DNA of 64,000 bases from Acidobacteriota bacterium. Its GTDB lineage: Bacteria > Acidobacteriota > Terriglobia > Acidiferrales > UBA7541. The stretch covers positions 19,127-83,126 of the forward strand of contig JABDEK010000005.1 in NCBI GenBank assembly GCA_013287135.1, read 5' to 3'. The translations under genes were made by a program, and so were the position numbers. Shown in pieces: positions 35,239 to 43,914 of the stretch. The notes below the pieces were generated by a model. The model saw only the letters and a list, made by a program, of their open reading frames with translations, did not search any database and was not told the origin of the DNA. Every line of letters begins with the position of its first letter. The stretch's first letter is position 1.

Positions 35239-35354
35239 AGCGCTAGGAATCCTTTTGTTTATCCGCAACATTCCCTTTTATGTCGTAAAATAGCCACGCG
35301 GAAGATCGCCGCGCCTCGAACGAAGAACTAAACTCGGCGCACGAGCCAGGGTCC

Positions 35355-36194
35355 ATGGATGTCTTTGAAGAAGTCGTGCGAATCAGAAAAGCGGGACAGC
35401 GCGCCGCGCTCGCCACCATCGTTCACACGGATGGCTCCATCCCGAGCTACGAAGCTTCGCGCATGCTGATTCGCGATGACGGCTCCATCGCAGGCACTGT
35501 CGGCGGAGGCTGCGTGGAAGCCGAAGTATGGGCCGCGGCCAAGGAAGTAATCCAAACCGAGCAGCCGCGAAAGATGACCTTCAATCTGAACCACGAGCCC
35601 GGCTTCGATTCCGGCCTAATCTGCGGCGGTACGCTTGAAATTTTTGTCGAACCAATTCTGCCGCAGCCAATTCTCTACATTTTCGGCGGCGGACATATCT
35701 CCGTAGCCCTGGCGCGCATCGCAAGCCAAGCCGGATTCGCGATCGGGATCGTTGACGACCGCGCCACGTTCGCAAACCCCGAGCGTTTCCCCATGGCTTC
35801 GGAAATTCTCACCTCTTACGAGGATGCCTTCGAAAAAATCCGCCCGAACTCAGCCACGTACCTCGTCATCGTTACACGCGGACACAAAGACGACATGCGC
35901 GTTTTGTCCTGGGCGGTCGAAACAGACTCCCGCGGATTCCCACCTCGTTACATCGGAATGATTGGAAGCCGCCGCAAAGTAATTTCGGTTTACAAAGCTC
36001 TGGAGAAGCAGGGAGCCTCACTCGACAGGTTCGATCGCGTCCACGCACCTGTCGGCCTGGATATCGGCGCGCTTACCCCGGAGGAAATTGCAGTCAGCAT
36101 CACCGCCGAGCTCATCGCCGTCCGGCGGAACTCCGAAAATTTCCCAAAAAAATCGGTCAAACTCTCCGAACTCGCCAGCCTGCACGGTGACTGA
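35355..36194 (+). CDS. xdhC: XdhC/CoxI-family molybdoenzyme maturation factor
   Basis: A 279-residue protein: N-terminal XdhC/CoxI domain (ATIVHTDGSIPSYEASRMLI, TVGGGCVEAEV) and C-terminal Rossmann domain (LYIFGGGHISVALARIA). XdhC binds molybdenum cofactor and helps sulfurate and insert it into xanthine dehydrogenase-type enzymes. The MobA-like gene follows five bases later, so a shared transcript for cofactor maturation is likely. The structural xanthine or CO dehydrogenase genes are not in the window. Confidence 0.93.
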   Translation: MDVFEEVVRIRKAGQRAALATIVHTDGSIPSYEASRMLIRDDGSIAGTVGGGCVEAEVWAAAKEVIQTEQPRKMTFNLNHEPGFDSGLICGGTLEIFVEPILPQPILYIFGGGHISVALARIASQAGFAIGIVDDRATFANPERFPMASEILTSYEDAFEKIRPNSATYLVIVTRGHKDDMRVLSWAVETDSRGFPPRYIGMIGSRRKVISVYKALEKQGASLDRFDRVHAPVGLDIGALTPEEIAVSITAELIAVRRNSENFPKKSVKLSELASLHGD

Positions 36195-36199
36195 GCCGC

Positions 36200-36784
36200 A
36201 TGCTCGCCGTTGCGATTCTCGCTGCGGGCGAATCTCGACGGATGGGCCAACCCAAAGCGTTGCTGAAGTATCGCGGGAAAACTTTTGCCGAACATCTGGT
36301 TTCCGCGACGCGCCACCCACGGGTGAACATAACGCGAATTGTGCTCGGCGCACAGGCCCAGGAAATCTCCCGCCTCCTTCCCTTTGATTCTTCCTGGATT
36401 CTCACCAATCCCGATTGGCAGCAGGGCCAGCTTTCTTCCATCCAGTCCGCAATTCGCAGCCTCCCTCCAGGTGGCACGGAGGGACTTATCCTCTGCCCCG
36501 TAGACCATCCCCTGATTTCAAGCTTCCTGGTAAGCCAGTTAATTCACGAATTCGACTCGACTGGGAAGCAAATAGTTCTCCCAACCCATAAACGAAAGCG
36601 TGGCCATCCAGTGATTTTTCGCGCTTCGCTTTACCACGAATTACTGGCAGCGTCGCCCGGCGTCGGCGCCCGCCAAGTAGTTTGGGCGCATGCAGCCGAC
36701 GTGGCAGAGGTGGAGACGGACGAGGAAGGTGTAATCCTAAATTTAAACGACCCGGAAACATTGAAGCGAACCCTTAACGAGTAG
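36200..36784 (+). CDS. MobA-like NTP transferase (MocA type)
   Basis: A 194-residue nucleotidyltransferase: the N-terminal LAAGESRRMGQPKALL is the NTP-binding motif and CPVDHPLIS carries the metal-binding Asp. This size and its position after xdhC match MocA, the CTP:molybdopterin cytidylyltransferase that makes MCD for xanthine-dehydrogenase-type enzymes. MobA (GTP) is a less likely alternative. Confidence 0.88.
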   Translation: MLAVAILAAGESRRMGQPKALLKYRGKTFAEHLVSATRHPRVNITRIVLGAQAQEISRLLPFDSSWILTNPDWQQGQLSSIQSAIRSLPPGGTEGLILCPVDHPLISSFLVSQLIHEFDSTGKQIVLPTHKRKRGHPVIFRASLYHELLAASPGVGARQVVWAHAADVAEVETDEEGVILNLNDPETLKRTLNE

Positions 36785-37081
36785 TGCCCGCCCATTACTT
36801 CGGGCAGTAGCACGCGTTTATTCACTCATTTATTGCTTTATGCAATAGCACGCGTCTGTTGCTTCACGCATTCCTAGCGCCAGACTTAAGCCCGGCATCT
36901 TGCTGTTGACTCGACTTGGGTTTCGCAGTTCGCTTTTTGCCTGGTTTCGGTTTTGGTGTTGATTTTGATTATTGTTTTACGTTGTCATCCCGAAGTCGGG
37001 GTCTTTTGCCGATTGACCGGAGGGACCTGCTCTTTCGCTCGGAGCCATGCCTTCACGCCGCTATCTAAGTCTGGCAGTGCT
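36785..37081. other. Gene-free spacer with short direct repeats
   Basis: No gene seen. An A(G/A)TAGCACGCGT sequence occurs twice, 38 bp apart (around 36805 and 36843), and a copy of a dispersed repeat lies at 36977-37031. Confidence 0.4.
36977..37031 (+). repeat. Dispersed repeat, copy 1
   Basis: A 55-bp unit beginning TTACGTTGTCATCC and ending GAGGGACCTGCT. It aligns without gaps with an inverted copy at 54341-54395; the outer parts are nearly identical and the middle 20 bases differ most. Confidence 0.7.
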
Positions 37082-37438
37082 TCAAACCAGTTTGGCGGCG
37101 AGGGCACCAAGCGCGTCCGCACAGAGCTGAGCCGCATGAAAAGTTGCAGGAGGAAGCGTCCCTAACCCTTCGGAAATCTGTTGCGGCGTGATCAACCGAA
37201 ACTCCGCCACCGACTTCCCCACCAGAAAATCCGTTAACACCGAACTTGCAGCAATAGCAGCCACGCACCCCTGGGTTTTAAACCGAGCTTCAGACACGCG
37301 TCCTGCGTCCATCCGCACCGACAGCCGCAATATATCTCCGCAAACTGGGTTCACGACCTCCACCGTCGCGCTAGCATTCGCCACTTCGCCCGCATTATGT
37401 GGATTGCGGAAATGTTCCAGAACCGTTTGATTAAACAT
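37082..37438 (-). CDS. IscU/SufU/NifU-N-type iron-sulfur cluster scaffold
   Basis: A 118-residue scaffold. The three conserved Cys are visible: NPVCGD, TQGCVAAIA and HAAQLC, with Asp after the first Cys. HFRNPHNAGEV at the start is typical. It assembles [2Fe-2S] or [4Fe-4S] clusters from sulfide supplied by a cysteine desulfurase, which is not in the window. It is slightly shorter than IscU. The neighbouring molybdenum-cofactor genes suggest a supporting role for a molybdo-iron-sulfur enzyme, but that is inference. Confidence 0.9.
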   Translation of the reverse strand: MFNQTVLEHFRNPHNAGEVANASATVEVVNPVCGDILRLSVRMDAGRVSEARFKTQGCVAAIAASSVLTDFLVGKSVAEFRLITPQQISEGLGTLPPATFHAAQLCADALGALAAKLV

Positions 37439-37694
37439 GTGTGCCGACGTTCGAGCCTAAGACATGCGTCCCCATGATTCAGCTCGCCCCTTACCAGCTA
37501 CTACTTCGGAAAACGCTTCGAGAATGTGTTCCACCACGGAACATTTTCGAGATTTGACCGCGAAAATTCGCCGCTGCAAAAACCAACAAACGCTTTGCCT
37601 GAAGCAGTATAGGGCTAATCGGATTTTGTTTAATAGTTGATACACGGGTAGGCAAGACTCCTGACAACATCGTTCGCTTTTTCTTTCAAATTTA

Positions 37695-37721
37695 TTGACA
37701 GAACGCGCATACAAATATACC
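37695..37721 (+). promoter_or_regulatory. Probable sigma-70 promoter of the OmpA/PEGA gene
   Basis: TTGACA (37695-37700) and TATACC (37716-37721) with a 15-bp spacer, about 90 bp before the start. The spacer is a little short, so confidence is moderate. The rest of 37439-37810 has no gene. Confidence 0.45.
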
Positions 37722-37810
37722 TTCTTGGTGCGGTCCAGCCAGCGCTTTACCGAACGGGCGCGGAAGCGCACAAATTAATCCGCCTATAAGAATCGTTAGG
37801 AGATATAGAG

Positions 37811-39547
37811 ATGCGAAGAATTGGACACATCTTGACCCTCGCGGTGGCAGTCGCGCTCTGTGCAAGCGCCGGCTTCGCTCAAGATGGAAAGCTGAAAATG
37901 AAAGTCTCACCACCACAAGCGTATGTATTCGTGGATGGCAACGCGATTCGCGACGGAAGCCGCTCGGTCAGATTGGCCCCAGGCAAGCACACCGTGGTAG
38001 TGGTGAACTACGGCTACAAAATTTCCACGCAGGACGTCAATATTGAATCCGGAAAAACCACCGATCTTGCGGTGACCCTGGAGCCTTATGGCGACAAGGT
38101 CGCAGGTCCTTGGGGCCGAGTTTACATATCCGGGACTGACGTGCGTGCCGCCGTTCTGTCGAACGGAAAAACTCCCGGTTATTTTGTAGGGCATGTAGAT
38201 GAGTTCAACAACGATTTCTGGATCTGGAAGCAAGAGTTGCTGCTGCCACCGGGAACCCACCACCTCACGATTACTCGCGGCGGCAAAGAACTCTGGTCCG
38301 GCGACGTTAAAGTAGAAGCCGGAAAGAAAGTCTCGATTAACGTCGGCAAGAATGCCCAGGTCACCACCGACTGGAGCAAGCGTCAAGCCGATCTGCAGAA
38401 GAAGTCTCCGCTGCCTCGCTTCCATGCAGGCATCGCCAGCGCGACCGTAGTCGTCGCCCCGGTCAGAGCAGTCATCACCAACGCCACTGCCAATATCAAC
38501 TGCAGTCAGAACACTGATATCGCTTGGCAGACCACCGATGCCGTCGATGTAACTATCGACAACAGCGTCGGCAACGTCGACTTGAACGGCAGCAAGTCTG
38601 TTTCGCCGCGCGCGACGACAACCTACACGCTGACTGCGTCCGGACCCGGTGGAATCGTCACGGGAACCGAAACCGTCAACGTGAATACAAAAGTTGACGC
38701 CACTCTGACGGCAAATCCGACCGAACTGCACTATCGCAAGATCGGCGACAAAGTTATTACCGACGACAACGGAACGCTCACTTGGACCACCTCAAACGCC
38801 GATTCAGTCAGCATCGACCCATTCGGCAAAGTGGATTTGAACGGCACTCAAACCATCAAGTCCGAGCCGAAAGACACGACTGAGATTCCCGAAGGTCAAC
38901 CTGCTCGTACAGTAGACGAGCAACGCGCCTACACGCTGACAGCCACAAACGTCTGCGGTGGAAGCACCACGCAAACGGCAAACGTGCACGTGGCCGGTTC
39001 GGTAGAGCCGATTCCGTCCGTGGTTCTGCAGAGCATCTTCTACCCCACGGACTACCCAGACAAACCGCATCCACAAGTTGGTCTCGTAAAGAGCCAGCAA
39101 CTGGAACTCGCCACGCTGGCCGATGGGTTCAAGAAGTATCTTGAATACGATCCCGATGCGAAGCTCTCGATCGAATCTCACGCGGATATTCGTGGCTCCA
39201 AGCCTCATAACCAAGATCTCAGCGAACGCCGCGTGGAACGCATTAAACAGTATCTCGTCGATCAGGGCATCGCCGCCGACAAGATCCAAACTGCCGCTTA
39301 TGGAAAAGAGCGCCAGCTGGAAAAGTCGGAAGTGAAGAACCTGGAAGACACCAACCCGAACAAGCCGCCCAAGGCTCGTGAACGAAACAAGCAGGGCGAC
39401 TGGCTTGCGTACAACCGCCGTGCAGACATTGTGCTGTTGCCTTCCGGCAAAAAGTCAGCGCAATTCTATCCGCACAATGCCGACGACTCTGGAATCATGT
39501 GGCAGATTCCGAAGCCGCCGCTCAAGAAGGTTGAAGCAGCTCAGTAG
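37811..39547 (+). CDS. OmpA-family outer-membrane/periplasmic protein with PEGA and Ig-like domains
   Basis: A 578-residue protein with a signal peptide (HILTLAVAVALCASAGFAQ). Domains: a PEGA-like segment (about residues 25-95), a beta-rich region with FHAGIASATVVVAP, two Ig-like repeats of about 90 residues (each with a D-x-V/S-x-I-D core and TTTYTLTASGPGG or RAYTLTATNVCGG), and a C-terminal OmpA domain (about residues 410-545: LSIESHADIRGSK, QDLSERRVERIKQYL) that should bind peptidoglycan. AGGAGA is seven bases before the ATG. It probably links envelope and cell wall. Confidence 0.88.
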   Translation: MRRIGHILTLAVAVALCASAGFAQDGKLKMKVSPPQAYVFVDGNAIRDGSRSVRLAPGKHTVVVVNYGYKISTQDVNIESGKTTDLAVTLEPYGDKVAGPWGRVYISGTDVRAAVLSNGKTPGYFVGHVDEFNNDFWIWKQELLLPPGTHHLTITRGGKELWSGDVKVEAGKKVSINVGKNAQVTTDWSKRQADLQKKSPLPRFHAGIASATVVVAPVRAVITNATANINCSQNTDIAWQTTDAVDVTIDNSVGNVDLNGSKSVSPRATTTYTLTASGPGGIVTGTETVNVNTKVDATLTANPTELHYRKIGDKVITDDNGTLTWTTSNADSVSIDPFGKVDLNGTQTIKSEPKDTTEIPEGQPARTVDEQRAYTLTATNVCGGSTTQTANVHVAGSVEPIPSVVLQSIFYPTDYPDKPHPQVGLVKSQQLELATLADGFKKYLEYDPDAKLSIESHADIRGSKPHNQDLSERRVERIKQYLVDQGIAADKIQTAAYGKERQLEKSEVKNLEDTNPNKPPKARERNKQGDWLAYNRRADIVLLPSGKKSAQFYPHNADDSGIMWQIPKPPLKKVEAAQ

Positions 39548-39572
39548 TAGCTTCTTAAGCTCAGATTCGCTT

Positions 39573-39614
39573 ACCGCGCCGGAGAGCATTTCTCTTCGGC
39601 GCGGTTTTGTTTTG
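39573..39614 (+). terminator. Intrinsic terminator after the OmpA/PEGA gene
   Basis: ACCGCGCCG pairs with CGGCGCGGT, extended by AGAG/TCTC, then TTTGTTTTG. It ends 60 bases before the kinase gene. Confidence 0.88.
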
Positions 39615-39669
39615 CATGGCAACTTCGCGCGCCATTTAGCCGCTAGCTCTGTATAATGCCCGTCTCATA

Positions 39670-42420
39670 ATGTCGCTTTCCCTCGGCACCAAGCTCGGCT
39701 CCTACGAAATTATCTCGCCCCTCGGCGCGGGCGGCATGGGCGAGGTGTACCGCGCGCGCGACACGCGCCTGGGCCGCGAAGTCGCTTTAAAAGTTTTACC
39801 CACCGCGTTCGCCTCCGATCCTGAACGCATGGCGCGTTTCCAGCGCGAAGCGCAAGTTCTCGCATCGCTCAACCATCCGCGCATTGGCGCCATCTACGGC
39901 TTCGAAGATGCAAACGGCGTCCGCGCGTTGGTGATGGAGCTCATCGAAGGCCCCACGCTCGCGGATCGCATCGCCCGCGGCCCCGTCCCAATTGACGAAG
40001 CGCTCCCGCTCGCACGAGAAATTGCGGAAGCGCTCGAAGCTGCTCACGATCGCGGCATCGTTCACCGCGATCTGAAACCCGCCAATATAAAAATCACCTC
40101 TGACGGCAACGTAAAAGTTTTGGACTTCGGCTTGGCTAAAGCCGTCGAAGGTGACGTTTCTTCTACTGACATCCAAAATTCTCCGACCATCAGCCGCATG
40201 GCCACGCAGGCCGGAATTATTTTGGGCACTGCCGCATACATGTCGCCCGAACAAGCCAAAGGCAAGACCGTGGACCGCCGCACGGACATCTGGGCCTTTG
40301 GTTGCGTGCTTTATGAAATGCTCACAAGTAAGCATGCCTTCGAAGGTGAAACCGTCACCGACACCCTGGCAGCCGTAATCCGCGGCGAGCCTGATTGGAC
40401 CCTGCTGCCTGCAACCACTCCGCAAGCCGTTCGAAATCTTTTGCAGCGTTGCTTGAAAAAAGATCCGAAACAACGCCTGCAATCCATCGGCGAAGCGCGC
40501 ATCACTCTTGACGAAGTCCTCTCCGGCTCCACACAAGCCGTCGCTCCAATCCAGGAATCTCAATCATTGCCGCCCGCGAAAAAATCTTCGCTGCGCTTCC
40601 TGCCCTGGGCGGTTGTTGCGCTTCTCGGTGCAGCGCTCCTGGTCGCTCTGTTTGCTTTGCGGCAAGCGTCGCATCCTTCCACGCTGAAGCCCGTGGAACT
40701 CGCGCTAGCGATTCCCCCGGACCAGATGCTCGACACGCTTGCTGGCCCAGCCATTGTGATTTCCCCCGATGGCTCGCGAGTGGCCTATGTCACCCGCGAT
40801 CGAGGTTCAATCACCGGAAAACTCTACGTCCGCGAAATGGATAGCAAGACTGCCGTGCCGATCGAGGGAGCCGGGGGAGCCTCCGCCCCGTTCTTTTCTC
40901 CCGACAGCTTATGGATCGGTTTCTATGGCGACGGAAAATTAAAGAAAGTCTCGGTGCACGGAGGCGTGGCCATCGCCCTCACCGACGTGAACGGCTATCG
41001 CGGCGGCACCTGGTCCGAAGACGGCACCATAGTCTTTCCTGCACAATTTACCTCTCCGCTTTTCCGCATTCCGGCAGCAGGAGGAAAGCGCGAAGCGGTC
41101 ACACACCTCGACAATTCGCGTTCTGAGATCACTCACCGCTGGCCGCAATTCTTGCCTGGTGGAAAAGCCTTACTGTTCACCTCATCGGCGGACAATAATT
41201 TCTTTGAGCACGCCAGTGTCGAAGCCGTTTCGCTCGATCAGGGTGAGGTCAAAGTGCTGGTGGAGAACGCCTATTTCGGCCGCTATCTCACCGACGGCTA
41301 CTTGGCCTATGTATCGCAAGGCACCGTCTTCGTTGCTCCCTTTGACGCTCAAGCATTGAAAATCACCGGCACGGCTATTCCGGTTTTGCAGGGCGTTGAC
41401 ACGGACCTCTCCGATGGCGCCGCTCAAATGAGCGTATCGCAGAGCGGTACAGTTGTTTATTTGTCCAACGGCAATTCGAATCAGAGCCTCAACATCGCTC
41501 TGCTGGATCGCAAAGGAGACACCTCCACGCTGATCAACGATCAGCCCGAGGCGTCCTCTCCAGCTGTCTCTCCCGACGGAAGGCGCGTTGCCTTCCAGAA
41601 ACTAAACGGAATCTGGGTGCACGACATCGCTCGCGGCACAACCTCTCCGCTCACTCCTGGAAATGGCGGGGCGAGTTACCCAGTTTGGACTCCTGATGGC
41701 CGGTGGCTCGCATACTCCCATCCGCGTACGACAGGCTCCGGCACAGGACAGGGCATCTACCGAAAACGCGCCGATGGATCCGGAGAAGAGGAAGCCCTAA
41801 CGCCCGAGCACGTCCTCAACGCGTATCCCAGCTCATGGTCCCCGGACGGCAAGATTTTGGCCTACTACCAGATGTCGGAGAAAGATGGATCCTGCTGTGA
41901 AATGTGGATGCTTCCGATTGATGAAAACGGCAAGCCGCAGGAACCGAAGCGGTTTCTCGGGGAGGGCAGTGGGAAGGCCCGTCTGCCGCTATTCTCCCCG
42001 GATGGCCGTTGGGTGTCATACATGTCCTGGGAATCCGGCAACCCACAGATTTACGTGGTTCCGTTTCGCGGGCCGGGAGGCAAATGGCAAATCTCTACCG
42101 ATGGCGGAGCAGAACAGCGATGGTCGAAAACTGGCCATGAACTTTTCTACGCAGGGACGGCCAGGACGCTAGTCGCGGTTCCGTATTCGGTGGACAAAGA
42201 CTCTTTCCAGCCCGGCAAGCCGCAAGTGCTCTTCGCCGACCGATTCGAACTCCGCGCTCCGTTTACATCCTATGATGTGATGCCCGATGGCCAGCACTTC
42301 GTTATGTTCCAATTCGCCCAAGGCAGAGCCAAACCCGTCTCCGACCCCACGGTAGTCCTGAACTGGCTCGACAAAGTTCGCCAACTCGTCGCCGCCGGCC
42401 AGACCAACGGAGGAAAATAG
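39670..42420 (+). CDS. Ser/Thr protein kinase with PD40/TolB-like beta-propeller
   Basis: A 916-residue protein. Kinase domain about 12-270 with glycine loop LGAGGMGEVYRARD, VALK lysine, HRDLKPANIK, DFGLAK and SPEQ. One membrane helix (FLPWAVVALLGAALLVALFA, about residue 315-337) and about 560 extracytoplasmic residues forming WD40-like PD40 repeats (ISPDGSRVAYVT, SPDGRRVAFQK, WTPDGRWLAYS, FSPDGRWVSYMS). This architecture is abundant in acidobacteria; the propeller is probably the sensor. Substrate unknown. Independent of the kinase at the window start. Confidence 0.93.
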   Translation: MSLSLGTKLGSYEIISPLGAGGMGEVYRARDTRLGREVALKVLPTAFASDPERMARFQREAQVLASLNHPRIGAIYGFEDANGVRALVMELIEGPTLADRIARGPVPIDEALPLAREIAEALEAAHDRGIVHRDLKPANIKITSDGNVKVLDFGLAKAVEGDVSSTDIQNSPTISRMATQAGIILGTAAYMSPEQAKGKTVDRRTDIWAFGCVLYEMLTSKHAFEGETVTDTLAAVIRGEPDWTLLPATTPQAVRNLLQRCLKKDPKQRLQSIGEARITLDEVLSGSTQAVAPIQESQSLPPAKKSSLRFLPWAVVALLGAALLVALFALRQASHPSTLKPVELALAIPPDQMLDTLAGPAIVISPDGSRVAYVTRDRGSITGKLYVREMDSKTAVPIEGAGGASAPFFSPDSLWIGFYGDGKLKKVSVHGGVAIALTDVNGYRGGTWSEDGTIVFPAQFTSPLFRIPAAGGKREAVTHLDNSRSEITHRWPQFLPGGKALLFTSSADNNFFEHASVEAVSLDQGEVKVLVENAYFGRYLTDGYLAYVSQGTVFVAPFDAQALKITGTAIPVLQGVDTDLSDGAAQMSVSQSGTVVYLSNGNSNQSLNIALLDRKGDTSTLINDQPEASSPAVSPDGRRVAFQKLNGIWVHDIARGTTSPLTPGNGGASYPVWTPDGRWLAYSHPRTTGSGTGQGIYRKRADGSGEEEALTPEHVLNAYPSSWSPDGKILAYYQMSEKDGSCCEMWMLPIDENGKPQEPKRFLGEGSGKARLPLFSPDGRWVSYMSWESGNPQIYVVPFRGPGGKWQISTDGGAEQRWSKTGHELFYAGTARTLVAVPYSVDKDSFQPGKPQVLFADRFELRAPFTSYDVMPDGQHFVMFQFAQGRAKPVSDPTVVLNWLDKVRQLVAAGQTNGGK

Positions 42421-42580
42421 CTCGAGCCTCCCATTCGAGTCCTTTCCGCTATTCCAAGAAAGCGTACTGCTCCCTGCCCAGTACACGAATTAAGGACCGA
42501 TTCGGGGGTATCCGTCGCTCGCGCAAGCGAAGTTCCTGCGACATTACGTCAACAATGCGCATCGAATACTTGGGAGCAAA

Positions 42581-43693
42581 ATGCGACGACAACGTTTGAT
42601 CGGTTTCATTGCAATGATCCAGTCCCTTCTTTGTTTGATCCACTTGTTCCTCTATAAAACGTGGACATTTGCAGCTCCAGGAAGCCACGCGCCCGGAGCG
42701 TTCTGGGCCAAACTTGTGCTCGGCTTTTTGTCGGTGAGCTTTGTCACCGCTTCGCTGCTCGCATATCGCTATACCAACCCTCCTCTGCGCGTGTTTTACC
42801 GGGCAGCCGCAGTTTGGACCGGCATGCTCACCTTCCTCTTTTTTGCCGCCGTTCTCTCCTGGATTATTTTCGGTGTGGCGCAACTGGCAGGCTTGGCTGT
42901 GAACTTCCATCGCATCGTCGAAGTACTATTCGCCGTCGCGGCGGTGACCGGCTTCTACGGAGTTTTCAACGCAAGCTGGACGCGGATCACCCGAACGACC
43001 GTCCAACTTGCGAACCTGCCTGCGGCGTGGCGCGGGCGGAAAGCGGCGCTCATCAGCGATGTGCACCTCGGCCACGTGCGAAACGGCAGTTTTTTGCGCC
43101 GCATGGTCGCCAAGATTTTGAAGGAAGAGCCCGACGCGATTTTCATCACCGGAGATCTGTATGACGGCACCGCCATCGACGCGCAACGCGCAGCGCAGCC
43201 ATTAATCAACCTCGTGGCGCCGCAAGGAGTGTATTTCGTCGCGGGCAATCATGAGCAATTTGGCGACGACAGTAAATATATGCGCGCAATTTCGGCCGCC
43301 GGAGTCCACGTGCTCCGCAATGAGAAAGTGGAAGTGGACGGCTTGCAAATTGTTGGCGTCCCCTACCGTCACGCGACGCACGATGGCCACCTTGCCTCGG
43401 TGTTACGCGGTGTCAGCTTGGACCGCGATCGCGCGAGCATCCTATTGACGCACGCGCCGGACCATCCGGATGTCGCCGAGGCCGCCGGCGTTTCCCTGCA
43501 ACTATCCGGCCACACTCACCTCGGCCAATTCATACCTTGGAGTTGGATTGCCCGTCGGATTTACCGCCAGTTTGTCTATGGCCTAAGCCGTATCGGCAAG
43601 ATGCAGGTTTTCACTTCAAGCGGAGCCGGCACCTGGGGCCCGCCGCTGCGCCTAGGCTCAAATCCCGAAATCGTAGTGCTTGAATTCCAGTAG
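42581..43693 (+). CDS. Membrane metallophosphoesterase (YaeI/UDP-pyrophosphatase-like)
   Basis: A 370-residue protein with three or four N-terminal membrane helices (FIAMIQSLLCLIHLFLY, KLVLGFLSVSFVTASLLA, MLTFLFFAAVLSWIIFG) and a calcineurin-like phosphoesterase domain from residue 150: SDVHLGH, TGDLYDG, AGNHEQF, LTHAPD and LSGHTHLGQ, so all metal motifs are intact. Similar enzymes hydrolyse phospholipid-linked or nucleotide pyrophosphates. GGGAG is close to the ATG. Single gene. Confidence 0.9.
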   Translation: MRRQRLIGFIAMIQSLLCLIHLFLYKTWTFAAPGSHAPGAFWAKLVLGFLSVSFVTASLLAYRYTNPPLRVFYRAAAVWTGMLTFLFFAAVLSWIIFGVAQLAGLAVNFHRIVEVLFAVAAVTGFYGVFNASWTRITRTTVQLANLPAAWRGRKAALISDVHLGHVRNGSFLRRMVAKILKEEPDAIFITGDLYDGTAIDAQRAAQPLINLVAPQGVYFVAGNHEQFGDDSKYMRAISAAGVHVLRNEKVEVDGLQIVGVPYRHATHDGHLASVLRGVSLDRDRASILLTHAPDHPDVAEAAGVSLQLSGHTHLGQFIPWSWIARRIYRQFVYGLSRIGKMQVFTSSGAGTWGPPLRLGSNPEIVVLEFQ

Positions 43694-43914
43694 ATTTCAC
43701 CAGCTCTTGGAAGTGTTATGATTTTTGCGCGGTTTATACATAGTCTGACTTATCCTGGTCCACTGTTCGGCTTGGACTCGGTCGGGCACAAGCTCAGTCC
43801 TCAACTCTCAGACGCTCTATCCTTCGCTTTCGTCACCTTCTGATCCTCGGGTTATATTTAGTGCTGTTTTGGTAAGCTCTCTGCGCCTGCGGAAGAAACC
43901 TGGGGAGGTTGGCG

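Noticed and set aside
37907..38731. 274-residue - strand frame opposite the OmpA/PEGA gene
   Set aside because: Shadow frame of a well-supported gene with low-complexity composition.
42449..42910. 153-residue - strand frame overlapping the phosphoesterase gene
   Set aside because: Overlaps a gene with intact metal motifs; no ribosome site or recognisable domain.
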